Below the pieces are notes generated by a model that saw only the letters and a program-made list of their open reading frames with translations, did no database searches and was not told where the DNA came from. A program made the position numbers and the translations under genes. From assembly GCA_005281725.1 (NCBI GenBank), contig SSBO01000009.1, positions 6,696,303 through 6,760,302 on the forward strand: a stretch of DNA of 64,000 nt, given 5' to 3'. Positions 13,651-25,900 of this stretch are shown piece by piece. The DNA is from Wuchereria bancrofti (Eukaryota; Nematoda; Chromadorea; Rhabditida; Onchocercidae). Numbering within the stretch: position 1 is the stretch's first letter; each line of letters begins with the position of its first letter.

Positions 13651-14502
13651 ACGTCGAGTTTTGATGAAAAAGAATAAATTGAAAAAACCCATTCGAACAA
13701 GGAGAGCAAAATTTTTTTACTCGAATGTTATCAAATCAAGTTAAGTACTTATTTAAGGCTTGTTTTGATTGTAACATGAAGATCGAACTTTCTGCATTAT
13801 GGAAATCTTTATTAATGACATGTTTGTATATACATCTTCGTGTTCGACAGTGATCGATTCATCTTATATTTATTAACTTTTTCGATTTTATATTCTATTT
13901 AGGAGCCAACTCCGTCAATATAAATGATCGCTTATTGAAATTGTGCGCTTTTGTCTCATTTTTCATTTATATTTCTAATAAAATTATATTTGAGCGCATA
14001 CAAACAAGCAATTCTAGTATGTGTTCCATATCGAACTTTCTGCATTACGGAAATCTTTATTAATGATTTTACTTAGTTGATAAAATTAATTCAACAGTAA
14101 TTTAAAATAACTCTTGAAGCGAGTGTAACACTTATTTAATTATATAAAAGAAACAACTATAAGGTGAGAAGTAGATTAAGGCAGGTTTGATATCAAAATG
14201 GGTTGCAAAATAGCTCATAAAGCAATCCGTCTTTCTTTTTTCTTTTAAGATTTGTGAGAGTTCATAAACAGATAAAAACATTTATTCAAATTTCATGCCA
14301 ATAAAATATAAATATGCAGTTTTTCAAAAAAAAGCTGATGAATAATAAAACAAGAAAAAGGCGGGAAGTGGGGGAAAATGGAAATAAAGATGATGTTTCT
14401 AAAAAAGAATGCAGGTTGTTTGGTAGATTACTGTGATATCTTCGAAAATCTCAGAACCACAATCGATACAGTATCGTATTGACAAGCTCAGTTTAAAACT
14501 GT
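13651..14502. other. Intergenic region with a direct repeat
   Basis: AT-rich and non-coding as far as I can see. It holds the 37-bp direct repeat listed separately. Confidence 0.5.
13782..14066 (+). repeat. 37-bp direct repeat, two copies
   Basis: Copies at 13782-13818 and 14030-14066 (starting ATCGAACTTTCTGCATTA) differ at one base and are 248 bp apart start to start. They flank unrelated AT-rich sequence. Possibly the ends of a small decayed element or a local duplication. Confidence 0.8.
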
Positions 14503-14858
14503 TTATTTGCCACAACCACCACAGCAGCAGCAATGACCTCTGTAATATGTTTGTAACTGATATACCTCTTGATTTTATATCACATTGATAACCTATTTAA
14601 AAGTAACCTTCAAACGACTGCTTCCTTATCCTCCGAGTATCTGTAAAAATGTATTAAAAGGATGATAGATAGTCAGTACCGCAATTTGAATGGTGACATT
14701 GTCCAAGTATAGAATTTTGAAGGTTGGGAAAAAGTAAAAAAGGGAAAGATTGAAAGAGTAACATACCCGCCGCCAAAAAAGATCGCCTGAGTGCTTGCCA
14801 CTACAAAAACTAACAGAATGAGTATGTATCGAGTGTCGAGCATATCGGATAGCGCCAT
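14503..14858 (-). CDS. Small secreted Gly/Cys-rich peptide, 42 residues, 2 exons
   Basis: Exon 1 is 14858 to 14767 and exon 2 is 14539 to 14503, with a GG|GTATGT donor and a TATTACAG acceptor in matching phase. Residues 1-24 or so form a typical signal peptide (core ILILLVFVVASTQA). The predicted mature peptide is tiny, beginning with Gly residues and ending HCCCCGGCGK. No family can be named. The Cys-Cys-Cys-Cys-Gly tail resembles the start of the much longer protein at 20149-21064, so the two may be related. A short extra exon from a weaker acceptor near 14625 cannot be excluded but is not needed. Exported Cys/Gly peptides in nematodes are commonly cuticle, eggshell or effector components; which applies here is unknown. 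Confidence 0.6.
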
Positions 14859-17800
14859 TTGTTGCTGATGATGACAAATGAGTAAATGTGAATTTCTGAT
14901 ACATTGGTGACTTATTTAAAGAGAGAGGCTGTAGGAGGGATTAAATAAGTCCCACCCGGAATTTGGTGGTAATTATAGCTAATAGTGTCAGCGGTCGACA
15001 GAAGAGTTTTCATCCGATTTCTAAGAATCACTGATTTAATCATTGATTTTACTGTGTTCCACACCGGAAATATCCGCGATTAAGCAACACTTGGAATTTT
15101 CCAAAGAATGTTGTGGTACCCTTCTAAACTCAAGTACCATTTTGACTAATAATATGCAAAGTCGCACTTTAATTCATGGATTTTCGACAAATTGTCATTA
15201 ACAAAAACTTAAGTTTTTTATGAAGGAAGGAGAGAGATATGATATTACTACAAATATCACATCAGCACTCTTATTTTTGTTCTTCCATTTTCCACTATGA
15301 CTAGCCATCAAGTATTTAGGAAATAACAGAGTGTTTTCGTTGCTTTTCAGATGAAACAGTTGATGAATTCAGCGACTTTAAATATCAACATCAACTAATG
15401 TAAAATGAAGTCAATATATCATATCAGTTGATTTTTTTGTGGCAGAAGTTCGTGAAGTTTTTAACTTTGTAAAATGCTGTTGTGATGAATCTTAAGTTCA
15501 TGAAGTGCTGTTTTAAAAAGTCGAGTTCTCAACTTTAACTGTAATAAAACATTAGTTTGTTGAGTTTTTTGATTAACAATTCATCAGTCTGCGTAAACAG
15601 AAATTCAGACAGTGTTGGGTAATATTGATTTCATATCTGATACTTCATGAGTTATAAATTTACAAAACAGACGTAAAACTTAAGCTCGGCACTTTCAATT
15701 CCACTTGCTTCTTTTCATTCGAAGTTCCCATTTAGAAAGCAACAATTACAAGTGAACATAAAGATAAGTTATGTGCAAAAAGTTAGCCCATCATCTACCA
15801 TCTGATACTTTTTCATGAGCCACTTATTTCCTCCCTCTATCAGGAAAAAGGATTAGAAATGATGATCGATTTGAAAGATCGAAACAGCAATCATCAGTCT
15901 TGACAGATATTTTTTCATAGCCTTTTTTCTCTCAAAATGTTCTCGATATATCTTAAAGTTATGAATGAGCAATATTAATTGGTTGATTAAATCTATAAAA
16001 ATATCAAATTTTGAAATTTTGGTATGGAAAAAAGGAAATAATTAAGAAAGTGACGAAATATTCTACAATAATAAACGGCCTCATTTCAAATAAATTTTAT
16101 TAATTGTTGTTTGAAATAACAATGAAGAGGAGAAAAGATGAGTATATTTCATAAATAAATTGGAAAGTTCTGACAACAGGTGGAATTTAATTAAACTTTT
16201 TCCTAAGTTTCTGTTGCATCTCCTTTTCCTTCGATTATTTTAGAATCCGAAATTTATAAACGGGTCAAGGAAGAAAACCAAAAAAAACTTTCTCACTATA
16301 TCAAAAAAGAAAAAAATGAATAAATCAAGGCAGGCGATGACAATTTTAGTACATAAAGTTAGAACTAAAATTTATAACTGAATCAATTCAAATTTGCTCC
16401 CAGTATACTTAAGGTGAAGCAATTGCTATCGTAACATACGAAAAGGAGTTATCATTTGAAATACCTAAGAAGAATTAGATTACTGAAAAGAAGCAACCTG
16501 TGACAGGTGATCAAAGTGATCCTAGAGCTCGAATTTAAAGCAAATGGTATCAGTTGAAAATTCGAAGATTACGACTTTGAATTTGGATAAACTTGGAATT
16601 TGAAATAAACTTTGAAATCTTTTCCAAGCACTGCAATGTAACAACTACTAAAACATAGCAAATCTGCTTGCACCTTGCACATAATTGGATGAAATGATTT
16701 CATAATAGTAGTCAGTACCGCATTAATTATATTGAAGGTTTTCTTCAGCCATTCGAAATGTATTCCTACGTTTTACGATTTTAAGCAAAAGATTATAACA
16801 GCTCTACTGCAAAGAAATGAAAAATTAAGTTTCCATACTTGACATAAAACCTTTTGTTGAAATCGACAGACTTTTACTGAAATGAATAGACTGATTATGA
16901 CTCAACGGATCAAGTCGATAAAAAATTTAATTACTTTCTGATATGAAGGTCATTTAATTTGCGAAAGTAAGAAGTGAAGAAAACAGGAAAAGAAAACATA
17001 CTCAGAAAAAGCTTAGCCCAATGTCAACGTTTTTAAATTTCTAAAAAGAGGGATTCTTGGAAATATTATAGTGGATTTATATCAATTCATCGTTTCAAGA
17101 TAAAAAAATATACATCACAATTTTCAAATATCTATTATTCATAAATTTGTTCGATATTCTCGCCTTCTCGCAGAAATCTGTTTACAACTTTACTCGGTGA
17201 ATTTAGCAGCTATTGCAGAATTAAAGTTTGTTTCTATAACTGAAATATCAAATATGAAACATTATTCTTCATCCAACATCCCGAAGATTTTCGGAATAAT
17301 TCAATCGATCAGTTTGTTTTCTTTCTTCATGAGTGCTCATTTACTTCATTCTTCTTCACGGGAACCGAATTTCAATTTCTTTAATTAATTTTTTCATGGT
17401 TTTAACGAATGAAGCATCAAAAAACACTTATATTTCTGGTTATCTTTCATTATAAAGCTTAGTAGATAAAAAATGACTACTCTAGAAGTCTTTGGAATAT
17501 GTTCTTTTCAAAGGGCTGGGTGCGCTAAAATTCTTTAAACTTTTTTAAATTCAATTTTCCAATGAGTTATGTTTCGAAAACTATCAGACTGAAGAATGAA
17601 CAATGGAAAAATATAGTAACAATTTGGACAATTTAAAAATTATTTCCTTTTTTGATAAAAAATACATTATCAGAAGAATCATTCTTTATACAAGTTCAAA
17701 AATTTCGTTTTCCGCAGTTGTAAACTGAAAGTCTCTTAACATTAAAGCTTAATTCAGTCAATTCCGAATCCCAAGTGAATTATTTGGAAGAACAAAGAAT

Positions 17801-20148
17801 TCTATAGAACCAATTTAATTTTTATTTGAATTTCTTTTTTTCAGTATGTTACAAAAACCTCAAATGAGCAAAATATGCGATAACCTTATTTTTTATTAGT
17901 AATTAAGAAGCTAACAACATTTAGACAATTCATTCATTTGTCCGCTAATTTGTTTCTACTCTCTGCGAATTTAAAAATAACTCTTAAACAAGCAGCATGT
18001 AAACAAACGCAGGATGAAAATTTATTGATTTTAGTCTAACAGTAAGAAAACAATTGAATAAATCGAATGAAAATGCAGCACTGATCTGCTTATTCTGTTA
18101 CAATTGATTACAATCCATGAGGTGTGGTCACAATAAATAAGACTTACAGATGACGCCATAAATGTTTCAAAGCGGAAATTCTCCAAGCATTTTTCAGAAC
18201 AGTTATAAACGAAAATAATATTTGTAAATACGCTACAGTGGAGAAATCGTACACCATAGTGGCGGTTATCTAAAAGGATATTTGCAAGCTACACATAGGT
18301 ACAAAGTGGGAGGGCCAACAACTAATCGATCTTATTTTCTGTTTGATTTCTGCTGCACCATCGATTTTATCAGTTTTGGGATCATTTGTGATGTTATAAG
18401 ATCTCGCATATACTTCAAATAGATGGGTTAGTAAAGATAATCGTCGTAAGGGATTAATGAGGAACGTGGACATGAAGGCAAAAACTTTCTACACCAATAC
18501 TCTTAATAGTCTTCGGGATCTTCACTGTTCCAAGTGTTTAAAATGCAGGTGAGTTTACTACCGAAATCTGTGATAATTCTAATCGTCATTTTTCTTCTCT
18601 GCTATTTCCACCACAACTATTATAATTTCTATTGAGAAGCTTCACTGAAAGCTTCACTGGAATTGTTATAAAGTGAACACTTTATTTTCCATGGAAGAAA
18701 ACTGCTTATATATAATGTATGATTATAAAAAGGATCAGAAATTGACCAAAATAAAGCAATAAAGCAGTACTCCGGAATGAATGTTAGCCATTTATGCAGT
18801 ACACTTTTCCTTTTCCTCGAAATGAAGTCTTGAGATGAAGAATTGCTTAAATATCATTAATGATGTATGCCTTATCAGTGTACGCAACTTCCTCATAAAA
18901 TTAATTTTATATGTTCAACTTTTTTAATCCAATTCTTAACATACTAACTTCAACGTTTTGCGCCATAAAGTCTGTAACTAATTTAAGGAATTCAGTGTAC
19001 AAAAACGAAGATATTAGAATGTTCGATTGCATGCAATTTTCTCAATAATTTAGTAAAATGAGTACTGATTTGATGTTTAATTAGTTCACAAATAATGTGA
19101 TAAAATATGTGTTAGAGAAACAGAAAACTTTTGCAGGAAATAGAGGAAACTTTTCCAGTTTTATAACATCAAAATAGGGACACGTTTGTGAACTCTAAAA
19201 ATACTGTTCACTAAGCCACAGCAATCCTTAAATTAGTATCTATAACTTCATCCTCATTTCTTGACAAAGCATTTTTTATTTACCAAATTGACAAAATTAT
19301 ATCCGAGAACTTTATTCCACTTACTTCTGCACTTGACTACCGCTCTTATATTTTTTCTAAAAAAAAATATTGGTCACTTCTACCACTAACGCATTCCAGT
19401 TTTTCTAGATTACAGTTTTTATGATAATGTAACAAAAGAAAAAAAGAACGGGGATAGAAGAGCAAAATTTCAAGACACATGAAAAGGTAAAGTATCGCAT
19501 GGTTTCTTTTCGAGAAATCAAGACGTTACTGCCACTATTTTTAAGTATTTTAAGTATTTTAAGCTCGTACTTTTTCATTGCTCATTTAATTCAGATATCA
19601 ATAGCAAGTGTATGATAATTTATCTGCCACCAACTTTTTTGTTTTGAATTGATAAATAATGGTATCGTGTGATTATTGCCGATTAGAAAAGATCAAGCAG
19701 AGTAGAGAGAGAAACAATGTTTCATCAGATATTGCAACGGGAAGATTGAATCCTCAGAATATGATTCAACCCATCTATGAACAATGGGTGTAGAGCATTA
19801 TAAAGCTAGCAAAGCCTTAATCCACTTCCCGTATGGTACCGCTCCGCACATAATCCTGCTCTAAGGTGCATTATTGTCAACCATTCACTTGGCAATGATA
19901 AACGCTTTGATCGGCTTCATCAGAAATTTTATTTCTATCATATTTGATCTGTTCTATATGGACATCTGATACTTTTGAGAGAGTTGAATAGATTTTTCTC
20001 TTGAAAGTTTTGCATTCACTGAGATTAATGAAGAAGATTTTATTGCTCAGAATATCCGTATTTGGTGTAGACTGCAGTCAGACGAGTAGACTGGAAAGTA
20101 AAGTAATACGGAGGTTAATGTGAAGCAGCTTTCAGATTCTTATGAATC
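14859..20148. other. Long gene-poor region
   Basis: About 5.3 kb of AT-rich DNA between the two Gly/Cys-rich genes. Apart from one doubtful small frame on the minus strand (18270-18473) and short low-complexity runs such as three TAAGTATTTT-like units near 19541-19562, I see no coding signal, RNA gene or mobile-element remnant. Confidence 0.5.
18270..18473 (-). CDS. Doubtful 67-residue ORF
   Basis: Single open frame starting MSTFLINPLRRLSLLTHL. The N-terminus is amphipathic and Arg-containing, like a mitochondrial targeting sequence, and the middle (NDPKTDKIDGAAEIKQK) has unbiased protein-like composition. No homologue recognised and no convincing neighbouring exon found. It may be chance. 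Confidence 0.2.
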   Translation of the reverse strand: MSTFLINPLRRLSLLTHLFEVYARSYNITNDPKTDKIDGAAEIKQKIRSISCWPSHFVPMCSLQISF

Positions 20149-21064
20149 ATGAGCAAAATTCACCAGATTATCGCGCTTCTAATTGTTATCAACGAAGTGC
20201 AAGGCTTATTATTCAGTATCTTCAGCAGGTTTAATCTTTCACACCTTTACTTTGAACATTAAGCATAAATTCAGTTTTGAACTTTCAGCTCCAAAAAAAA
20301 AAATCCGCCTAAATTATTTAAGAAGATTTGAATGATGCTATTTCCATAATTTCAGGTGTTGTTACAAGCGATGTTGTTGCTGTGGTTGCGGTGTCAGATA
20401 TAGCGGTGGCTGTGGTGGAGGTAGTTGTGGTGTAAGTGGTTATGGTGGTGGGAGTTACAGTGGTATAGGCTGCGCTGGCTATGGTGGTGTGGGTGGTTGT
20501 TGTAGTGGTGGCCGTAGTGGTGGTGGTAGTGTCGGTGGTGGTGGTGGTGGTGGTAGTGGTAGCGGTGGTGGTAGTGGTGTTGGTAGTGTTAGTGGTGGCG
20601 GTGGTAGTAGTGGTGGCTATGCTGCGGATCGTTTTATTGGCTACAGCAGGGATCGTTTTGTTGGTATGGGCTATAATAGAGATCGTTTTGGTGGTGAGAG
20701 CTATGGTGGAAATGGTTTTGGTGGTGGAGACTGCGGTAGAGGTGGTTGTGGTGGTGATGGTTACAATAGTGTACGCTGCATTGGTGATTGTGGTGTGGGT
20801 AGTTGCTGTAGTGGTGATAGTGGTGGTGGCGGCAGTGATAGCGAGAGCTATGCGGGGAATCGTTTTGGTGGTAGAGACTACAGCAGGAATCGTTTTGGTG
20901 GTGGTGGCTACCGTGAGAATGGTTTTGGTGGTGGAGGTTGCGGTGGGGACGGCTTTGGCGGTAGGGGAAGGTGCGATAGTAGTGGTAGCCCTGACCCTAG
21001 CGGATGTGGAAATGAATACGGCTGCGGCAGCAAAGGTACTGACGGAAGAGATTTTGTTTTTTAA
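20149..21064 (+). CDS. Secreted glycine/cysteine-rich structural-type protein, 2 exons
   Basis: Exon 1 (20149-20228) encodes a signal peptide (MSKIHQIIALLIVINEVQG). Exon 2 (20356-21064) follows a TTCAG acceptor, and phase 2 matches, giving about 262 residues. The mature part opens with CCYKRCCCCGCG and continues as Gly-Gly-rich sequence with Ser, Tyr and Cys. From about residue 145 it carries imperfect repeats built on (R/N)RFGG or DRF(I/V)G preceded by Tyr or Asn. The DNA is a long run of GGT-type codons and is far more GC-rich than its surroundings. Composition suggests a cross-linked extracellular structure (cuticle, eggshell or lining), but that is inference. The opening Cys cluster resembles the tail of the small peptide at 14503-14858 on the other strand. 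Confidence 0.8.
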
Positions 21065-21293
21065 ACTTTTACTATTTTCTCTAAACGCTTTTAGTCGATT
21101 TTTCCAGAAGTGTTAGAGTTTGTTAAAAGGCAAAATGAACAATGGGAAAAGAAATATGAGTATTATTGAAAAGTGAACAAAGGAAGGTTTCATAGTGGAC
21201 TCTTTCGTTCTTTTCGTCTCTAACAATCAAAGATAAGAACTGATAAAGATGTCATCTGCTCTCTCAGTCGATAATGCTTCAATGTGACTTCCC

Positions 21294-21497
21294 ATGCTAA
21301 TCTATTTTAACAATTTTCAACTTTTAGCATATAGCGGAGGATACAGATTGAGGAAGCGATTGAGTGATATGGAATCTGAATCGACAAGTAGTGAGATTGA
21401 CGACAGCGGCTTTAGTGGTGACAGCGATGCGAGACCATATTCCGGGGATCTGATGTCACTGCGTCCTGTGATACCAATATTTGGTATTGGTCTTTAA
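21294..21497 (+). CDS. Short Ser/Asp-rich ORF, possible alternative last exon
   Basis: Open frame of 67 codons ending in TAA, containing YSGGYRLRKRLSDMESEST and DDSGFSGDSDARPYSGD. Read alone, it would start at the ATG at 21294. Alternatively a TATAG acceptor (exon from 21335) would join in phase 2 to the signal-peptide exon 20149-20228, making a short secreted acidic isoform. Neither is proven, and no family is recognised. Confidence 0.35.
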   Translation: MLIYFNNFQLLAYSGGYRLRKRLSDMESESTSSEIDDSGFSGDSDARPYSGDLMSLRPVIPIFGIGL

Positions 21498-24400
21498 AAA
21501 GCGTACAGCGAATATTTGCCTCAGCTGAAGTAAAAAAGACATGAAAAGTATTAGTGGCAGTTAGCATAAACATTCTATCTACCTTCCTTTATGGAATCGT
21601 TCTTACATCTACTTTATTAGGAACACTTCTATTCTCTGTGCAAAATTTTATCAATTTATTTCTATTTCACTAAATGAATTCTGAATAAATTCTGATGAGC
21701 TGGAAAATATGCAGTGAAACAGAAAAGGAAAAGCATGTAAAGTTTGATTTACAGCCTATTGTGCATTCGTGACATAATTTTTTATAGGTAGTGAAGGCTC
21801 TTCAATATGCTTTCCCCTTGGTCATTAAAATAGCTTATTGATTTGCGCCATATATTCAGTAAATAAAAATGTTTTAGATTCTTGTAACTCACTTTGGCTT
21901 AGTTGCATAATCATTTTAATTAATTCTGGGTCAATAATTTCCAGTCGCTCAATTTATTGCTTATATCGACTCCTACTTACTGAATTTATTGCTGATTACG
22001 ATTACCTTCCAATTCCAACCCACCCACTCTGAGCTGCTCATTCTCGATTACAATCTCCTCCAGGATTATAAGTGAGATGGCACAGAAAGTGATAAAATGA
22101 TAAAGGATGGAAGGTAGTACCAAATATCAGAAGTTCCATTGTTCTTTGACAGAATCGGATAAGTTAGTGTATATGAAATGAAGTAAACAGTAATTTTTTT
22201 TACTTTAAAACGTTCTTCTTCCTCACATAGGTTTTCATTTTATTTGGGAATAGCAATAGAGCGATACCACTCTTCAAACAATAAGAGCTAAGGTTTCAGA
22301 AATCAAATGCATACAGAGCCAAAAGAAGGAAATTAGATTGATTATTCGTATAATAGTAGAAACTGGAAAGCAGTCAGCTGTGGACTTTAATGAATTGAAG
22401 AACTGAAATTGAAGCTTCATGATTACACATTCCATTTTTCCAAAAAAGTTATTCGTGCCCTTCCCTGAAGAACCCATAATAATTACCACCATAGTCACTG
22501 AGAGCATATTGATCAAATGATTATAAGTATTATCACAATCAACCATAAAATTATCATAAATAACAGCGTCATTCATCATTAATAATTATCGTTACAGATA
22601 TTATTATGAAATTTCAGTTATCTATAGCTATACCTTTAGCTTATAGCTTAGGTAGGGGGAATCATTCATAGAGACCGGTTTTAAAATTAGAGTTACTAAT
22701 CTAGATGATACCAGCGTTATCATGTTGTGAACGAATAAGATGCCAATATACTTTTAATTGTGGTGAATATGAAACTGGTTAGATATAAGATGAGAACAAG
22801 TTCTGCAATAATGATATTATATAAGTTTACAGTTTCACTTTCAAATATCAATACAACATCTCATATGAACGACTTATTGTTAACATGCCATTCCGCATTT
22901 CTTAATTTTTCAGTTTTTCAACTGGTTCATTACTACTTGCTGGTATTATACCGTTGACTACTGTTACTACTCTTTCTGACCATACAGTCATTTTAACATT
23001 TTAGTACTTAGTGTTACAACAGGATCGATGAAAACAAAGTACCGGGAATTAATTAATAAGCTCATGGAAATAAAGCACAATGTGCTGTGTTATAACAATA
23101 AACGTGTAATGATTAGTCACTTTAATCATTAAATAAGAATATCTTGCAGTTTGAAACAAGTATTTTGGGTGATAGGAAGAAAGAATCTAAAAAAGTCTTT
23201 TCAATCTAACAATGGAATTAGTGAATTTCAACTTATTCGACTCTTTTCACCACGCTTAACTTAAATGTTGCAATATGGGCTTTTGCTCATTATTTTTTAA
23301 ACTGCATTTTGTTATATTTTACAGACTGGTGTAAATTATTTACTTACCCAGAACTTAAATATTCACGCAAATGGAATAGCAATGAGCAACAAAAAGAAAC
23401 TACGAATTTGATAATTCCGAGTGACAGCATGACAGGTAACAAAGAGAGATAGAACCACAAAAAAGGAACGGAATTATCAAATTAAAGTGGAACTTTGGAA
23501 AAAAATAGAAAAGGTTTTTTCGGTTTGAGTAGTCCGTTTCTGGTGTATTGATGGGAATATGAGTTATATAGTTGGAGCGGAGCGTTTTTCTTCAGGAAAT
23601 AAAAATATGAAGAATCTGATAATTTCGAAATAAAAGTATGAAGCCTTCATTTATGCTGTTGGTTTCAAGGTTGTTTTATATGGTTAGTTTCATCTAATAA
23701 TTTTGTCAACAAATTATCCAATAAATATTATTTATAGAGTAAGAAATCTTTTTTCTTTTTCCAGTGAATTTATGCTGTCCAATTATCTCTCACGTCTTTT
23801 TAACAACCAAATAATTATTGAATATTGGCTGAATGAGAGGCCTTGATGGAAACTTAATTTTTACCATACGATAAGCAATGTTTAGCATATCAGACCTAAT
23901 GAAACACTTAAGCACAGATAGCAACTAGGTTGCTAGTGAATGATATGAACAATCTCTTTATCTATTTCTTGATCGATACGAATTTTATAACTATGAGTTT
24001 ATCGTCGTTTCGTACAACAAATTTGAAGAACGTCAACTTCAAGTATTTCATTGATGACTTAATCCGAATCGTCTATGGAATGATTTAAGAATGATGTAGT
24101 GTCGTGCCGGCATAATGTTCTCTTACGGAACGAAACTTAACAATGAACAATAGTAGAAGATAACCGCTCGCAATGCGATCATTTTTACCTTTCGATCCTC
24201 TTTAACAACAAGCAATCAGACTATGGGCGGAAGCACCCTGATGTCAGAGCTAAACAGAAACAGTGAATCGAAAAAGCAGCACAAAAATTAATTTTTATTG
24301 GCAATCTGTTAGTTTTTGCTAGGATTATTTACTTGAGCTTGAACCTATCACCTTCACATTTTTTCTTCACGCATAAAACTGTACTTTTTATGGTTCTATT

Positions 24401-24630
24401 TGTATTGACTCTTAACACTGTATCTTTCACTAATGCTTTATGAAGGAAAAATCAGCAGAAGTAAAAAATAAGGTTAGTTTATTGCAGTAAATTATCCAGC
24501 ATTTCGAAAATAAAGAACAAAAAAAAAAGAAAAAATCACATTTCAGCGTTACAAAATAAATTTTTAAGAAAGAAGTTCACAAGGAAATTTGCAAGGAAAA
24601 AGATGCTGTAACGAAGACAAATACATTTTT
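21498..24630. other. Gene-poor region
   Basis: About 3.1 kb of AT-rich sequence. Only short open frames without splice support occur on either strand. I see no RNA gene and no recognisable repeat family. Confidence 0.5.
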
Positions 24631-25900
24631 TCAACTCTTCTGTTGCATATGTACATGAAATTTCACAGCTGGCACATTTTCCACTGACGATGTAACTAAA
24701 GATGTGATACCGAGGTTGTACAGTGCACCCCTAGAAATAACACGGAATAAACTCTTAAAATAGAGTATTGTAATAGGCAATTTTGAAAAAAAAAACGCAA
24801 GAAAGAGAACCTTATGATACCACATGGAAAAGCTAAATAGATAGCAGATTCTTCCACATATTGTTTCCCTTCCGGAAAACTTGTTAAGATGAAAAATTTG
24901 TTATCCTGTACAACATAAATTCCCTGAAAAAGTATTGTAAACAAACAAGTCATATCCAAACCTGGGACCTTCTATCACAAAGCAGATTCATATAAGAAAG
25001 AAGTTATGGAAGCATAACCTGGTGATTAGTACGTAAATTGTCAACCTGTCTGCCAAATACTGCAGTCCAAAATTCTTTACAAAGAAATTTCATCCTTTCC
25101 AATTCAGTGATTAATCTAAAAATAGGAAGACAACAGATATTACAGCTAGCAATTCAGTAAACATGTATTACTTATTCTAAGTAATCTAAAAAAGAATAAT
25201 AAACCTCATGAACCTCGGTAAGTCTTTAGCAATTTTTTCAACAAGCACGAAACCAATACGGTAACCAAGAGCTTCCAGGCGTGTCTCAGCATTACCCTGC
25301 AGTTAAAGATCTGAACAGAATCAATGTGCAAAAACAGATGAGAAAAGAGCTTTCATAAAATTCCAGAACAAGCAAGTTTTCCGTCCTGTTGTGCAAACCT
25401 GAATGAAGAGTTGTTTCACGGACTTCAATTGCTCATCTAATAATGAGACTTCCATTTGCGGATTGCTCCGCATTTGTTCAATCCAGTTTTTTCGTTTGTC
25501 AGTCCGTTCTACCTGCAATGCACGATAAATGACATCAATTAATGCAAATCATAAGTTGAATTTCACATCCTATAAGTCCAAAGGATACTAAAGGATATTT
25601 GGCTATTATGTCTACTTGCTAGCAGCCTTTTTCCTTCACTTTTCTTTTTTCCTTTTCACGCCTTTTTAATTAACCAATTTTGAAAATATTCAAAACCTTA
25701 CTTCAAGATCATTTGCTTCTGAAAAATTCATATAAAAGCCATTATTTTCACTTCGTAAAACATTACTGCGGTAAAACTCCCAATGACGTGTAAAATATAT
25801 AAGTGAATTGAAAACTTATCTCCCGTTGTTTTTCGTAGCGTATTATTTCAGCATGCAAAAACTCGAACGGAAAACAAGGTCCAGATACTAGTGCATTCAT
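24631..25900 (-). CDS. trpp-6: TRAPP complex subunit 6 (TRAPPC6/Trs33), 7 exons
   Basis: Core subunit of the TRAPP tethering complex, a Rab guanine-nucleotide exchange factor of ER-Golgi and Golgi traffic. Exons from high to low: 25900-25816, 25718-25702, 25512-25399, 25296-25205, 25115-25019, 24923-24811, 24730-24631; phases agree and give 205 residues. Conserved blocks match vertebrate TRAPPC6: FEFLHAEIIRYEKQRE at the N-terminus, RLEALGYRIGFVLVEK, MKFLCKEFWTAVFGRQVDNL then RTNHQ, GIYVVQDNKFFIL, YLAFPCGIIR, and GALYNLGITSLVTSS near the end. The human proteins are about 160-170 residues. The extra length lies between the first helix and RLEALGYR, and is encoded by the 17-nt micro-exon 25718-25702 and by exon 25512-25399 (Lys/Glu-rich, probably helical). 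Confidence 0.93.

Noticed and set aside
20481..21116. 211-residue Val/Ala-rich frame overlapping the glycine-rich gene
   Set aside because: It is the GGT repeat read in another frame (GTG/GTA as Val). The glycine frame has the signal-peptide exon and matching splice phase.
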